30,458 nucleotides of DNA from CAJBLF01 sp041679065. Its GTDB lineage: Bacteria; Patescibacteriota; Gracilibacteria; Absconditabacterales; Absconditicoccaceae. Position numbers and translations under genes: made by a program. Below are positions 7,138-21,543 of this stretch, piece after piece (within the stretch, counting starts at the first letter, position 1; each line of letters starts with the position of its first letter). The stretch lies in NCBI GenBank assembly GCA_041679065.1, contig JBBABI010000005.1, positions 1 to 30,458 on the forward strand. The letters run 5' to 3'. The notes beneath the pieces were generated by a model. That model worked only from the letters and a program-made list of their open reading frames with translations. It was not told where the DNA came from and did no database searches.

Positions 7138-10100
7138 ATGGAATGAATTAGTAAGAAAATCGGCATACGAAGCTTCATCTCTATCTACGCTATTTCTTTT
7201 TTCCTCAATAGCACTTTTTTCGTCAATCGGAATGTATCTGCTGCAGGATCAAATAATCTGACCAAAATCGTAGCAGTATTTGTAGATAAGGATATCTATC
7301 CGAACATCGAATCAGATGTAGAACGGTATACCTCTACGTATATCCAAGGTAATGAAGCTAATAGCAAGGCGGTGGTTTTCCCAGTGAATATCAAGACTAT
7401 CAAGGCATTTGATATCACCAAGATATTGGAAAATATGTACTTTGATGGACTTAAAGATGAACCATCAAAATTAGCGGGAGTCGTCTTGATCGGAGATATC
7501 CCATTGCCAGTTATCCAAGAAAATGGATTCATGTATCCGAGCATCTATCCATACGTGGATTTTGAAGACCAAGAGTTTATCTATGATCAGAATAAGAACT
7601 TTTTCGTCCCCAATGATAATCCCAATGGTCAAGCCGAAATACGGCATGGGATCCTAAATTTCGATACCACTGCGCAGTATCATGAGTATTTCCTGAAATT
7701 AAAAGCGTATAGTACTGATCCGGAAGATTTCGTTGCACCTAAAATATGGTATGATGATTTTATCGGATTGAAGAAATATTACGTCAATGAAAATACTAAC
7801 TACTATATCAATAAGAATATTTTTTCTGAAGATCTATGATACCATAGAGTAAATAATCTCCTGCTCAATATGCTCAAAAGCGAGCACAATAATAATATCT
7901 TATCTATAGGTGATGATTTAAGTGCTGATGTGGCTGGATCCAATAGTACAGAACTGACAGCCTATGCACAGATGATGAAAAGCAAAGAAATTGATGCTAA
8001 AAACAGTATGAATCAGATGGCTGACACCAAGACACCGACATTAGTGCTTTCCAAAACGATAGATGAGCTGACCAAAACATACAATGGACTCATCAGCACA
8101 AAATTACTGACGCAGATAAGAAATAATGTAGAAGCAGCAGGCAGATGGTACAAACAAGATGCAAGCGGAAAACGGATCGATGATATCAGCAGCCACTATG
8201 AGAAAGTCGTCCAACAGGATAACCGATTACTCGGCGATACATCCAGCAACCTGCAACCGCTATTGATCCAATTCAATAATGAAATGGAAAGTGGTATCAA
8301 TGCAAAGATAGAAAACGAAAAATATTATATGAGCGTGCCAGTACCGATAAGTTATCTCAATGCCAAAGGCGATGAGAAGAAATGAAGATGCGTCCGGAAT
8401 ACCTACGATCTCTACAAGAACTATTATTTCGGCAAAGATGCATCTACCCTGAAAAATATAGTGGAAACAAGTACATATAGAGGAACGTTCCAAAATCTTA
8501 CCTCACTCACTGGGGTAAGTACATCTGCTATCGATAAATCTATCGGATGATCCTATAAGATAGTATCTACTCAAGTCGAAGCCAATAGAGGAAACAACAT
8601 CTTCAATGCCCAGAAAGAACTCCAACTGTATGATACGATGAAGATACCTGCTGAACCGATTCGGGGACTTAAATGTACGCGTTATCTTTTCAATCGGCAA
8701 CGGCTCAATGTCTGCATCAAAAAAAGGATCCGGACAGCTAATGATAGCGCTGTAGCAAATAAATGCAATATCTCCGATACTTCCCAGCAAGGATGATGCG
8801 AAACGATGGATGAATTCAGCACCCGTCTGCGATGAGGCGCTTCTCCGCTCAATATCAATCCTGCTACACAGGAACTCAAGAGTTATGATTACAAAAGCGC
8901 AAGACTTCCAATCTTCGATATCGCTGGCTCCAAAGCAGTTGCCAGTGCACAAGCGAATGCAAACAATTACACTTCGATCCAAACCTATCCAGCGATGATC
9001 CAAGAAAAATTTTCAGCCGGTAGTCTACAGACGGATAACTCACTAAGTACATTGATAAAATATCCGTGGAGGAATGGTAATGATCTAAAATTCACTAACC
9101 AATTACCTGGAGGGAATCTAGAGCATCCTACATGGACACAGACAATCCCTGGCGGTTATATCGACTACTTCAGCACCTACAATAGTATGCCATCTCACAC
9201 GACAAATGCCAATCAAGCAATCTTATATACCTACACTCCTTTTGGTTGCTTCACCCAAGGACAGATCTATACATTCAAGACACTCGATTCCAGAGTAAAG
9301 AATATCTCACCGACACCCGATCAGATTTCTGATACGCAATTCTATAAATTCAAAAATCCTTCACCGCTCCAAAATTTCTACACCGATACCATCACCGAAC
9401 TTTCTCAGATTAAGACGGACATCCTGTATCAAGCGACAGTATTCAGCTGAACATCAAGTACTGACCGGACTGGTGTTATCGCAAATCTACAAACAATCAA
9501 AAATAAGATCACGACCTACAACAATGGAATCGCCACAGTCACTACCTTCACTCCTGCAACACTAAATACCTATTCATCAGCACAGGTCACCGCTCTTGCC
9601 AACACCTGGCTGCAGACTAATCTCACCAGCGCATGAAATGCTGAACTCTTGAATAGGATTTCAAATACCAATACCTGACTGGAAAATCTACTCACTTACC
9701 TAGATACGCTTTCACTGGAAGACGTCCAATCACAGTTCCAGAATATCATAACATCCGAGCAGCTCAAAAATCAGCAAGTCGAAATCCTTACGAGCTGGAA
9801 AAGCAATATCATCAGCAACTTCAATTATATCACAGCCAATGTAACCACACTCAAAAACACATTCAATATAGCCAAAACACTTTACCCGACAATCCCCCAC
9901 ATCAATGATCCTGCAGCACTCATAGCTGCACAAAAGACGGGGATTTCACAGCTGCCGACCAATTGTACCAACACATCTCCCTATCCCTGCGGATGTGATG
10001 CAAATCATTATAAAGCGCTCTGCGATGCGCTGGATACCATCCATGCAGCATTGACTGCTTATGCCGGCAATCTCAATGATAAACTGGATAAGATCGCACA

Positions 10101-13100
10101 ATACAATGGTGCATTGGATCAAAACAATAATCCTATACTAAGGAAACCATTCGATGAGATCACAACGCTCTTCACCCCCCCAGCAATCTCTTCTGACATT
10201 ACTGCCCTCCAAGGAACATTGAATACCTTCCTCACCACCGACGATACAAACAAGGTAGAGATCAGTAAAGGCATGAACATAACTACCGCAGACAGACCGA
10301 TCGATAATATCAGAAATATTACTTTCCAAGGTATCGGCGGCGATGTCGTCACTTTTAAATATCCTGATCTCTATGAAGTAGCTGTATATAAGGATATCGG
10401 AAATAAACAGATCCTCAAAACACCCACCGAAATACTGACTGCACTCAAGACCTATCTCCAAAACAAAGTGACGGAATACAATACTCAGCTGGGTACGCAA
10501 TCCGGGAAAAAAACGCAATATTATCAAGCTAACGCGAACGCATTCAATCTTCTAGCGACAATAGATCCACAAGCGACACCAAATCGCACCTATAATCTTT
10601 TGGATCAAAATTTCTTCATCAATCAATTAGTGAATTCATTGGACAATCTCGTAACCATATATGGAAAAGAATATATCTATGGAGACGCCACTCCTGGGAC
10701 AGCGGATGATAAACTTATGCTCATTGCGAAAATTCTCCACCAAGCCAATAGCGCCCGACCAGAAAAAATAAAGAAAACACTGGTCACCGATGATATCGCA
10801 CAAGTGCAAATGAATTTTAATGTCAATCAGAGAATCGCAGAAACGACTAATACATATCTCCAATCCGACAACGATGCAGGAGCATTTCTCTCTCCTACTT
10901 ATAATCAATCAGGATATGAAGTAGGATATATCAATTCTGATGGAGCGGATCTCGTAGAGACCACAGACACGCCAGCATTCATCCAGCAGATCCAGACGAT
11001 ACAGAATGCGAAGAAAGAGACGGAAAACACAATCCAGAACTCAGCCAATACTATCACTCAGCAAGGATGAGCTTCAAGCACATTTGAAAACGAGATAGAT
11101 ACTCAATGTTGAGGGTGAAGCTCCTTGATCTTCGATCTCCACACCATGAAATCTCCATGGCTTGATGCGATGAAATGCCGATTGCAAAAGACGCTCAAAG
11201 AGCCTTTCAAAATCACAGTAGGATTCGATAACGCACTTGGACCAACATTTGCATGATCGCTCAAAGAAATAAAAGATTCGTTCGTCAGTCGAGGAAATGA
11301 ATGGAAGGATTTCGGTGCATCAGCCGCAGCAGCAGATGAAGCTCAAAACACAAATATCTTTTCTACCACATCACAGACTGCCAAGACCAAACTCAGAGAG
11401 GTTATGGATTTCGTAGAAGTGAAAGCACCTATGACTAGCTGGTTTGTGACCAGCACAGGAGGAAAAGAGATCACTATCAGCACGACAAGAGATATAGGAA
11501 GCAACCAAGTGAAAATAAGCGCGACAGGTGATGTCTGTCCAGGCATCGGGGATGGCACAACAACGTTCGTCCAGAATCTCTGTCAAAAGACATACATATT
11601 CAATCTCACGGAAACCAAGACATTGCAATTGATACCGAGAAATACCAAAGCTGGCCAATCAGTGATCACGACAAAAATATGTCTGGGAAATAGTTCTACC
11701 TGCATACAGAAATCGCAGACGTTTGAAATCCTGCCTGGACCGGTAGCAAAAATCCAGATCAACAAAGCAACGAGCATCCTTATGGCATGAGCGCAGATGC
11801 CGATCACAATCACAGCACAGGACGCGAGTGATAACGCACTTTCTCAAGCGATCGAACAATATACCATCACACCACAGACAGGAACAATCAATGGCCAATC
11901 TTCGATGACGTTCAACAATTTTTCACAGGCGAACTTCATTTATCAGGCACCGGAAAATATTTCGGAGAACATGTCAGTCGCCATGACGGTCACGGGAACA
12001 AATCAGGATGGTATACAGATCTCCGGCACACAAAGTGTGATCGTAGCCAAAGGCATTTTGAATATAAATTATCTCAATCAGATAGTTTACTCCACCAATA
12101 CGCCCGTCTCCAAAACGATGGGTTATATCCTGCCAAATAGTGATACAGCATTTCTCAAAGCTGATGCTGATGGTATCACACAAGTTCAATTTAATAATCT
12201 TCCTTCTCTCTCATTGATCTTACAGGACAGTCATGGAAATAAATTGGATTCCATACTTAATATCACGACCAGAAACGGGATCCTGATACCAGGAACGGTA
12301 CAGCAAACAACGCTCGATATCAGTGGAACAAATAAGACGCAATATATTTTCCAAGCGCAGAATGATTTCCTCATCAAAGATGGTGTCTTGAATATCACGC
12401 TGTATCCTACTACCAAAGCAGGGAAAGAAGAACTGATCATCAACGTTCCATGATTGCAGCCGATCACACTAACATTTAATATCCATCCAGCTGCTGCACA
12501 GAAAGTCGTGCTTGCATTGGACAAAAACACGCTGACAGCAGAAAGCGGAAACAATATGACACAAGTAAGTCTGCAAGTCGTGGATAGACGGAATAATATT
12601 ACAGATCAATCAGCTACTATCAAACTTGGCGTCATCGGTCCAGGAAAAATAAATAATCAGGATACGCTCAATATCTTCTGGACAGGAACAGTGACAAATA
12701 GTACGCTTCAAGCTTCTGCTATCGGGGGTAAGGGATATCTCTTTGGATATATTGATGGTATCGCGCTTACCGATCAAGTGCCAGGCTACCAGGAATTCTT
12801 TGTCCAAAAAAATGTTCTGCCGACAGAAAATCTTAATGTGATGTACTTGAATCTTTTTTGAACTGATCGATGAAATCAGCGAGGATATTTTTCTGATAAT
12901 GATAAGTTGGTAAACCAGTTGACAGAAAAATCAGAAAAACTATTAGCCACCACCACGCAACTGATAGATCCCACAAAAATCAAACAGATCCAAGTAACCA
13001 TAGATCCCAATGGGGAAGTAAATAATCTCTCTGATAATGCGAGCGAGCTGAAGATCGAAAACGGACAAATAAGAAATGATATCATAAATATAGGAAGCGT

Positions 13101-16100
13101 CGCACTTGGGAATAGTTCTGAATTTGCGATTCAGATAGTAACAAGCACATGAAAAATCCAAGAACGAGAAAAAAATGCTACGACGATCTTATACCTTCCT
13201 GCACCTACCGATAGCATCATCACAGAAAATAAGATAAGCAATAAAAAACTATTGATCAACGGCTCGGAAGTTATCAATTTCCAAAACGGGACGATGGATC
13301 CAGGAGTCCAGATCATAGCGACTTCACACAAGATCAATGGTCTTACCATCTATGATATCATCTTCAATGATACTAGTATCGGAAATATAGCGCTTTACAA
13401 AAATACACATCTGATCACGGATGCGAATGTCACACTTCAAGATATCGTGAAATATGCGAAAGAGAAGACATTCACCGAAGGATCAACGAATGGGCCTATG
13501 GGTATCGGCATCTATGATACGCAAAGCGTCTATACCAAAGGCGGATACCAATCCCTCGAAGATAGTGCAGATCCGCTGCTCGGTATCGGATTTACCAGTA
13601 AATTCAAAAATATTTCGTACTTCGCCGACGGTCAAAGTGTAGGAAACTCCACACTGCCATATGGCTCAGTATTTCTGATCAATTTCTGAGATCCATTACT
13701 CAAGAGAGTTTCAGAGAGTATTAAGCTCAGCAAAACGAATCTTGATGGCAGTATTGGCCAAAATATTTTCTCCAATCCCAGGAAGACGATCCTCAAAACG
13801 ATTCCTATCGATTTCGATAATGATGGATTGAAAGATCTCCTGATCGCCTACACGGATGGCAATATCCAATTACTCAAAAATTATGGAGGAACCAATGCGT
13901 ACAAAAATTTACAGGATCTGATGATCCTCGCGGAAGGCATCAAAGATATCCAGGTCGGAGATGTAAATGATGACGACTACTCAGATATCATCATCCAGAC
14001 AACGAATAATCAAATTCTTGTATATAGGAATAAGCAAGGCGTAATTGATGTCGATGGTATGCCTGTCTGTCTCAATACTAATGCAGAAGCAGGAGAAATC
14101 ACTTCAATACCTAATGATCTTTCCCAAGTTCCTCAATTCTTCATCCAAGATATGGATAAGGATGGTAATGTAGATATCGTCACTTCTGATACCTTAGGAG
14201 ATATCAAAATATTTTATGGAGGCAAAGACAATCATGGCAACGGCAATTATCTTTCCACGAAAACAGGACTTTGCGATGATTCGCGATATACCAGACAGCA
14301 AGGAAATTATCAGACGCTCAAACGTCTCGGTCTCAAGATAAGGAGTGACCGGTTAGTCACCGATGAATCACTCGTCCATCGAAAAAATATGCAGATCCCC
14401 GATACCGGTACTGCAAATACTGAAGATCTCGACACTGCAGGTTCTTCAGCACCAGCTGGATATGACAAAACTTCTGCACTCAATGATGCACAATCGTTCG
14501 TAATGAATAATGATAGTTACACCGCAACAGCTGCCAAAGATCTCGCTTATGTTACCAATCCGACAAGCAAAGTGCCTGTATATGAAAATTCGATGACCGC
14601 AGATCAAGTGATGTTTTTGCCTATCGCTAAACTTTCATCAGAAGATAAGGTAAGTATCTACAAACAATATACTGACCTCAACGGATGAACGTTAAAAAAT
14701 AATGACCAGGTACAGATCACCACCACGATCCTCTCCTTGAAATATGGGAACAGATTCACCTATCTTGACTCGCTCAAAGGACCTCGAAAAATCCAAAAAG
14801 ACACGAATAATACTATAAGCTGACTCACTATCACCGGAATGAATGCAAGCGCTATTCAGATTGCTATGGAAGCAGGATCCGACTATCAATTTATGATAGA
14901 TAATATTTCCCTGGACTCAGGAGAATCCATACAATTCTCATACCCAGTCACGTATGAACAATCTCCATTAGCGAAAATTAGCGTCCAGGATGAAGATCTT
15001 TATGATCAAGGAAAACCTTTGGATACCTATCCAGATATCGCAATCTCCACAAGCGATCCTTGTCTTAAGACGAGATTAGTCCTCTGGAACAACCATCAAT
15101 CAAACCAGAATTACAAAAAATACATAGACGTCACTGATAATATCCAAGATACCATTACCGACTATGTCAGCGGCATGATAAATACTCAGCAATGACAGAT
15201 GACAGATAGCTTCCAACAGATAAGTGATACGACTGATGTATCGTCGACACCAGGATTATCTTCCATCTTGGAAAACCGATCTATCAGAAATATGTTCACC
15301 AACGGTGGTGCGAATATCAACCTTAATATGAACTTCATAGATAGTATGACTGCTGGTGTCAGCAAAAAAATCGATGAGGGACTCAAGGGGCTCTGCCAAT
15401 GATTTAGTTTGAGTAAATGATGATCGTGCCAATGATCTCCGATACCATTCAATCAAGCATTCCTTGCTCCGGGAGATTATCATCTCTTCTGATGCGTGCC
15501 CAAAGCGCCCAATCCTCTTGCACCGCTCTTCACTCTGCTCAATAAGACACTAGGAAAAGGGTTACCCATCTTATCATTCCCCACCGCAACCATCCCATTT
15601 GTTCGACCGCCAATTCCTGCTCAAGCATGAGGAATTTTCTGATGAACGACATCACAATTCAGATTATACATTGCACCGACACTTACCCTCGGACTTGGAT
15701 TTGCCCTCTGTTTAGGTCCTTATAGTGTAGGGACTAAAATACCTAAACCATTCAGAGATCTCGGAGGGAACTGTATTGTATTTGCTATTCCAAACATGTT
15801 TTCTTCATGCAGCAGCGATAGTAGTGCGAACGATACATCTGACAGTAAAGGCGGTGATGAAATGGATACAGATATCTTCAAGGGTGCAGAAATCGGTGCG
15901 TGTACCTCTCCGCCGACAATAGGAAATACCATCACCTTCGCACAAAGCAGCAATACTATTTCCACTAATGCTAAATGAACATCATCACCATTCCAGGCAG
16001 TAGAAGTACAATGAAGCGTAAATAATCCAATGGTGCCTCAAGGTAATTTTTGAGGACTTATCCAGATCGATCAAGATCCTATCATAGAAACGAATCCTCC

Positions 16101-19100
16101 CGCAAGTACGGTAGCTGGCCAGATAACTCAGGAACCATGATATCAATTACAGGCTGGACCAATAATTAATCTCAAAGTGTTAGGCGCACAAACCAAGTGA
16201 CTCATCAAATGCATCATCAAAGATCGATTTACTAGACAAATACAATATGTAGTCAATAATCTCACGCACATGACGATCCAAGTAGATCTGCCTGATCTCT
16301 CTCAACTCACACAGGGCATGGATAAGATAGCATGACTCTCCGAATCATACAAACAACTCAACGCAGAAGATAAAGCTGCAGGATATATCGGGACGACTAC
16401 AGGATCTGTCTGGTCACAAGAAGGAGTGCTTTCTCAGCAACGAGTAAGGAATCAAAGCGAACTCTATGGACAGAACCCTTTCCAAACAATCGCAAAGATG
16501 TTCAAAGACGTTCCATTAATCAATATCAACACCAAAGATATCAATGTCAAAGTGCCTGCGCTTACCAGTGAAGATATAAATAAGTATTATAGTTATCTCA
16601 ATTCCTGGATCATCCAGAACGAAAAGATTTTGGAAGATCGGCAATCATTTTTAGATGAGCTCACAAGATTCTGTGGAGGAAGCGGAACGGTACAAAAAAT
16701 TCAAAAATATCAAGAACTGAAAACAGAAGAGCTGAAATTAGCAGGAGTAGAAAAACTTAAAAAGCTAAGTGATGCTGATGCAGCAAAATTGACTCAACTC
16801 AGAAAAGATATTCAAGAAGCAGAAACCTGCATACAGATAAACAATCAGGATAATTTTCAGAAATTCATCACGTTCAAAGAAAATTCAGCACAGCTCATCA
16901 GATCCGTCAAAGAAAATATCAAGGTCTTGGATCAGTACAAACAATTCCCATCCCAACTGTATGAATGGGTGCATGTCTCAGACAGATATTTCGCAGAATT
17001 GTCATCAGTCACGACAGATTTCGTGAAAAGTATCAGCTTCTGGCTCTCTACCAATGCCAATAGATTTTCTAAATACGTCGATGCCATCACGCTCATTATC
17101 TGAGCAATCAAAACACGGCAAGCCATTATAGATTTCTCCGTTAATCGATCAGAGAAATGCAGTAAATGTTCCAACGATAATTATGGATCATTCTCCTGTT
17201 CCTTATCATTCCTCTGTCCTCAATTGCCGATCTTCAAGATTCCGCCATTCAAGATACCTGATATCCACCTGGATCTTTCTCATCTGGAATTGGGTGTGGA
17301 TATCTTATTGCCGAAATTCAATTTTGTGCCGGTCAAGATCCCATTACCGCAATTACCGAATTTACCAGAACCGCCAACAGTAGAAATCAATCGAGATATA
17401 CTCTATAACCTCAATCTAAATCTCTTCAAAGATATGCTGATGCCGACAGTTCCCGTCATTCCAAGTCCTCCGCAATTGCCGGAACTGCCATCATTCATTC
17501 CTGATGTGAAATTGCAACTACCGGTCTTGCCACCAGCACCGCAGATTCCCAAAATACTGCCTGAAATAAACGGCACACTCAAAGTCGCAGATTTTATCGG
17601 TAAAGTATTTTGCATCGTCAAATGAGGTATAGGTCTTGTCTGAGAGAAAGGCGTCAAAGCAAAAATAGAGCAGATCACCCAGAGGACATGGAATGTTCCG
17701 ATTTTCGATTACTTCGATCTCACGACTACATTCAAAGATCCGCCATTGGAAGGATTTGAATATAAGATAGATGCTTATGCGAGATTGAAATACAATTTTG
17801 AAGGCGTGTATGCTGTCATGGATAATCTTGCGCAAGCAGCCAATCAAGTAGTCTCCAAGAATATTGAAGCACCGATACAGCAATGAATAGAGATCGCCAC
17901 CTCAGGTGCAAATAATAATCCTGCCGTCCAAAACCTAGAGAATATCCCGAACATAAATATCAATGGCTACCTGCCATCATCAGGCGATATGAACTACACG
18001 ACAGCATATCATGAACTTAATGAAGGATTACTGACATTCCAGAAAGCTGCAGCTCAAGACAAAAAATTACTGAGTAAGATAGATGATATCTTTTGGACAA
18101 TCAATGCAGATAGTACAATCGCGCCAGCAACTAAAGAACTGAAGTCAGCTAAGGCTCAAGCAGATGGCATCATAGCAGAAAAGAAAAAAGAAGTGGATGA
18201 GATACAAAAACAGATCAAGGAATATGATACCTTTATAAATACTCTGGAGAAGAACAAGATTCAACTCGTCAAACAAGATGACCTCACTACAACGATCTCT
18301 TCTCCGCTCATCAAAGGAAACACCTCTACTCAACAGCTGATCAATAGCCAAGAAAATCCAGACACCACCTATCTGGCACTCAATAAATCATTGGTGCAAG
18401 GATATAGCGAAGCTTTGAATGCCAGCACTCCCGAAGCATTGAATATGACTACCGACACATATACCAAATCACAAAAATTACTTGCCAACCTCAACCAGCA
18501 AATAGCATCTACCTCTCAACGTTCAAGTTCTTCAAGCTTTAAGCTTCAAGCTTTGAGCCAATCTCCTCAAGCCCGCTTAGCCGATTGTCCCAATTGTGAA
18601 GGCAATGCGGTACCACAGAATGGCTACCAACAGGACATCTCTGCTTACGTCCAGGGAATCTTTATCCAGACCTGAAGTGGAACTGGCAAAACCATGATTA
18701 ATGTGGTTAACAATACTGCCATAGCGAATCAGGTAGCGAAAAATCATACACAAGAAGATATGAATAATGATAAACAAGATGATATCTTGATGTGGGACGC
18801 AAACAATATTTACCTCAAATATGGCAATCAGAATAGTGAACATACTTCCAAAGCAGGAAATCACCTAACAAGGTTTTTTACAAAATATTATCTTTATCCA
18901 AGCAATGGTGGCAAGCGATGGATCGATAGCATTGATGATCTCATCAGCGCAAGCACCAAAGGATATCTGGATATCAAGGATATCACCTTGAAAGTCTGTG
19001 ACCAGCATCAAGAGGTGAAGAATCTCAAGACACAAGGACAGAGTTTCGATACCTTGCAATTATGATGGAAAAATAGCATCTCAATCGGAGATGACATCAA

Positions 19101-20490
19101 TGGGTACGTCATCAAATTCACGCATAAAATAGATAATTTCTTTGATAAGGTGCAGACCTTTAGTTTCTTCGGTAATCTGACTACAGATACGACATACATC
19201 CTTGTCTTGCCGAACGATACAGCATATTCTACGGGCATCCTGAGAGTGGAGAACGTCAACAAAAAAATCACATCATTGATGACCGGAACAGTATTGGCAG
19301 TGAAATATTTCGATCCAAACCAGGAAGATATCAACATTATCATTAATGAATTGCCAAGGAAATGGTCCTATGCACAAATCGCCACATTGGATCAAAAGAC
19401 GAACATCTACACCACGTCATCCCCTCGATCCAACCAGATTGTCGCAGGCAATCAGACGCTTTCCGATGCTGAGCCGCCATCAGGAGAGATCACCCTGCAT
19501 AGGATCCAAACTAACGAAGATATCAGCACCGGAAATACCCATCAAGGATATATCAATACCACGTACGCATTGAATGTCCTTCGAACAGATAATATAGCTG
19601 TCACGACAATGAACATAGAAAAAGATGGTCAGCTTATTGCAGTCAAGACAGGAACCAATAGCACATGAGCTATGAGCATTACGCCGCTCTTCTTCACCTG
19701 AGCGACAGGATTGACATATATTTTCAGTGCAATGGATGCTAATGGAAATATAGACAGGCAAGAAGTGAATCTCGCCATAGATATCCCCAAGATTGAAGTG
19801 ACTTCAGTCAATCAATTGGATAAAAACACTGCTCAAATCATCGCAAATTTAGAACATGATCTGGATGAAGGATTGGTTACATTCCAGAGAGTCAGGAATA
19901 GTATGGTTAAAGATATTACAGGTACAAACTCAAATACCTACTGAGGATATTCTTTACATCCGGGACAGACTATCATCACGTGAGGTGTCTTTACGTTTGG
20001 CAATACGCTGGGACTCTATTCTCCTGCAGGAGATGAAATCGGATCCATTGATCCAGACAATGGTGAGATTATGATCAATGATGCATGGAAAAATAAGATC
20101 TCACTAAAACTTGATTTTCTCTTCCATATACCGACTATCAAAGTTGTGGATAGTACGACCAATAAGGAACTTTTCCAGATCACCTATCCTGCACAAAAAC
20201 TGGGAACTATCAAGCTTCTGCAAGGCAAGCCAAATTATGAAAGCGTGGAATTGACTGAGCCGCAATTTCAAGAATTCCAATGAGGTACATGCATCAAAAA
20301 TACAAACAACGAATGCGTGCTCTATATCAATACCAAAGGAACTATCTATGCACCAGGCATCTATACCTCATTACTCGGAGGTACCTATTCATTCGATGCA
20401 AAAAACAAGACAGTGATCTATACCGTCACAGACGAAAGCAATCATCCGATAGCCAGCATCTCAATACTCATCCAACCACTGATTCAATAA
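7138..20490 (+). CDS. Giant secreted multidomain surface protein (about 4450 aa)
   Basis: One frame-1 reading frame without TAA or TAG from ATG 7138 to TAA 20488-20490, containing about 47 in-frame TGA codons read as glycine. N-terminus: MEGISKKIGIRSF then a hydrophobic stretch ending near NVSAAG, a signal peptide. Residues ~40-200 form an alpha/beta region with GVVLIGDIPLPVI and YPSIYPYVDFEDQEFIYD, faintly like caspase/gingipain-type folds but with no catalytic dyad visible. About 1420-1910 has Ig-like beta repeats (GPVAKIQINKATS, KVVLALDKNTLTAESGN). About 2222-2362 has three FG-GAP-like calcium loops (DFDNDGLKD, DVNDDDYSD, DMDKDGNVD), with another at ~3876 (DMNNDKQDD). A glycine/cysteine-rich patch lies near 2750-2880, a Pro-rich zone at ~3360-3480, a coiled coil at ~3670-3712, and beta-rich Ig-like sequence at the end. 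No LPxTG motif. Likely an envelope or attachment protein; the function is inferred. Confidence 0.9.
18522..18558 (+). repeat. Degenerate heptamer array inside the giant gene
   Basis: TTCAAGT, TTCAAGC, TTTAAGC, TTCAAGC and TTTGAGC occur almost head-to-tail, translated as a serine-rich SSSSFKLQALSQ segment (residues ~3795-3808). It closely resembles the intergenic array near 26940-26985. Confidence 0.75.
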
Positions 20491-20494
20491 ACAC

Positions 20495-20630
20495 AATGAT
20501 GTGCCCCCTTTTCGAAATGATGTGCCCCCTTTTCGAAAGGGGGTGTCCGCCTAGGCGGACGGAGGATTTCCCTTACCAAAAAAAACACCGCCATTCTTAA
20601 TTCTTAACTCTTAATTCTTAATTCATCTCA
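20495..20630 (+). repeat. Composite repeat element ending at a start codon
   Basis: In order: a tandem duplication of AATGATGTGCCCCCTTTTCG (about 20495-20535); a hairpin CCCCCTTTTCGAAAGGGGG (20525-20543); a perfect palindrome GTCCGCCTAGGCGGAC (20545-20560); GGATTTC; the core CAAAAAAAACACCGCCATT (reverse of the AATGGCGG core); and heptamers TTAATTC/TTAACTC/TTAATTC to 20630. ATG of the next gene follows immediately. Fills the whole space after the giant gene. Confidence 0.85.
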
Positions 20631-21530
20631 ATGCGTCCGATCTCAAAAACAATCAGCACAGCCATAGTCATCCTCACCTGTCGGTGAATCTGATTCAGTT
20701 TCGCTGCCAACAACGACTGCTGGCTCGTCAATACGACTTCAGATATCACAAACTCAGAAAATTACATAAAATTCCTTGATACTATTTCTTCTCCGACCTT
20801 GAAATATGATGCAATCGTTACCTCAGGAGCATTAGCCAAATCATTTGAAAATCTCAAAAAATATTGCTGTCAGCATGAAAAGAACATGATAGGGAATGAA
20901 CGCTGCAAGAGTTTCAATAACGGTATCAATTTCCCAGAAAGCGCATATCTCTATGATCATCTTATCGATGTAGGATTCAGGATATTGGATGGTAGATCAG
21001 ACCTATCGTATGGAATAAATCCTGATGAAATAGGTAAGGCTTGGAGAGATTTCATCACCAAAGCTGCAGAAGAGAAAGATGGAACCACACCACAAGTAAT
21101 CTTGGATATGTACAAGAAATATTGGGTAACAAGAAAAACACTCCCCGGAGATAAAACAGGATTCATCCAGAATTACAATGATGTGACACAAGTTTCCCTC
21201 AAAGACAAATATTTCAATCTCTGTCAGATCATGAAAGAAATATACAACCAACTGCCGGAAAAAAATATTGTCATAGGAGACAATGAAGAGAGTTTCTATG
21301 CCAAATGCCAATCATTGGCAGAAAAAAGAATCAGCGATGAATATCTGTATACCAAAGTGATCATAAGCAAAAAGTCTAATGAACTGCTTCACACTACCAC
21401 ACAAGCGTTCCTTCAGAACTATTTCATTCAAGACAAAATGGCAGTACTGATAAATACCATAAACAAAATCAAAGATCTTTTCTTCTCAATGGTCCAATGA
21501 GCCGCCGCCTCGAAGTCCTGCAGTAAATAG
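20631..21530 (+). CDS. Secreted cysteine-containing protein of unknown family, 299 aa
   Basis: Begins MRPISKTISTAIVILTCRG, continuing through IGFSFA to a likely signal-peptidase site before ANNDC; two glycines of the signal region are TGA. The mature part is mostly helical and carries paired cysteines (KKYCCQHEKN, NERCKSF, LCQIM, AKCQSL) and a C-terminal cysteine (KSCSK-TAG). The Cys content fits an exported, disulfide-stabilised protein. It follows the giant gene by 140 bp of repeat DNA and precedes the pilin, all on one strand. I recognise no domain. Confidence 0.8.
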
Positions 21531-21543
21531 AAACAATTGAGTA

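Noticed and set aside
6839..7178. Minus-strand ORFs between the membrane protein and the giant gene
   Set aside because: They cross a clear + strand terminator and the giant gene's signal peptide, and have no recognisable domain or ribosome binding site.
7840..20283. About 20 separate + strand genes in frame 1 (standard-code view)
   Set aside because: All lie in one frame and are separated only by TGA, which is glycine here; only the first has a signal peptide and only the last ends in TAA.
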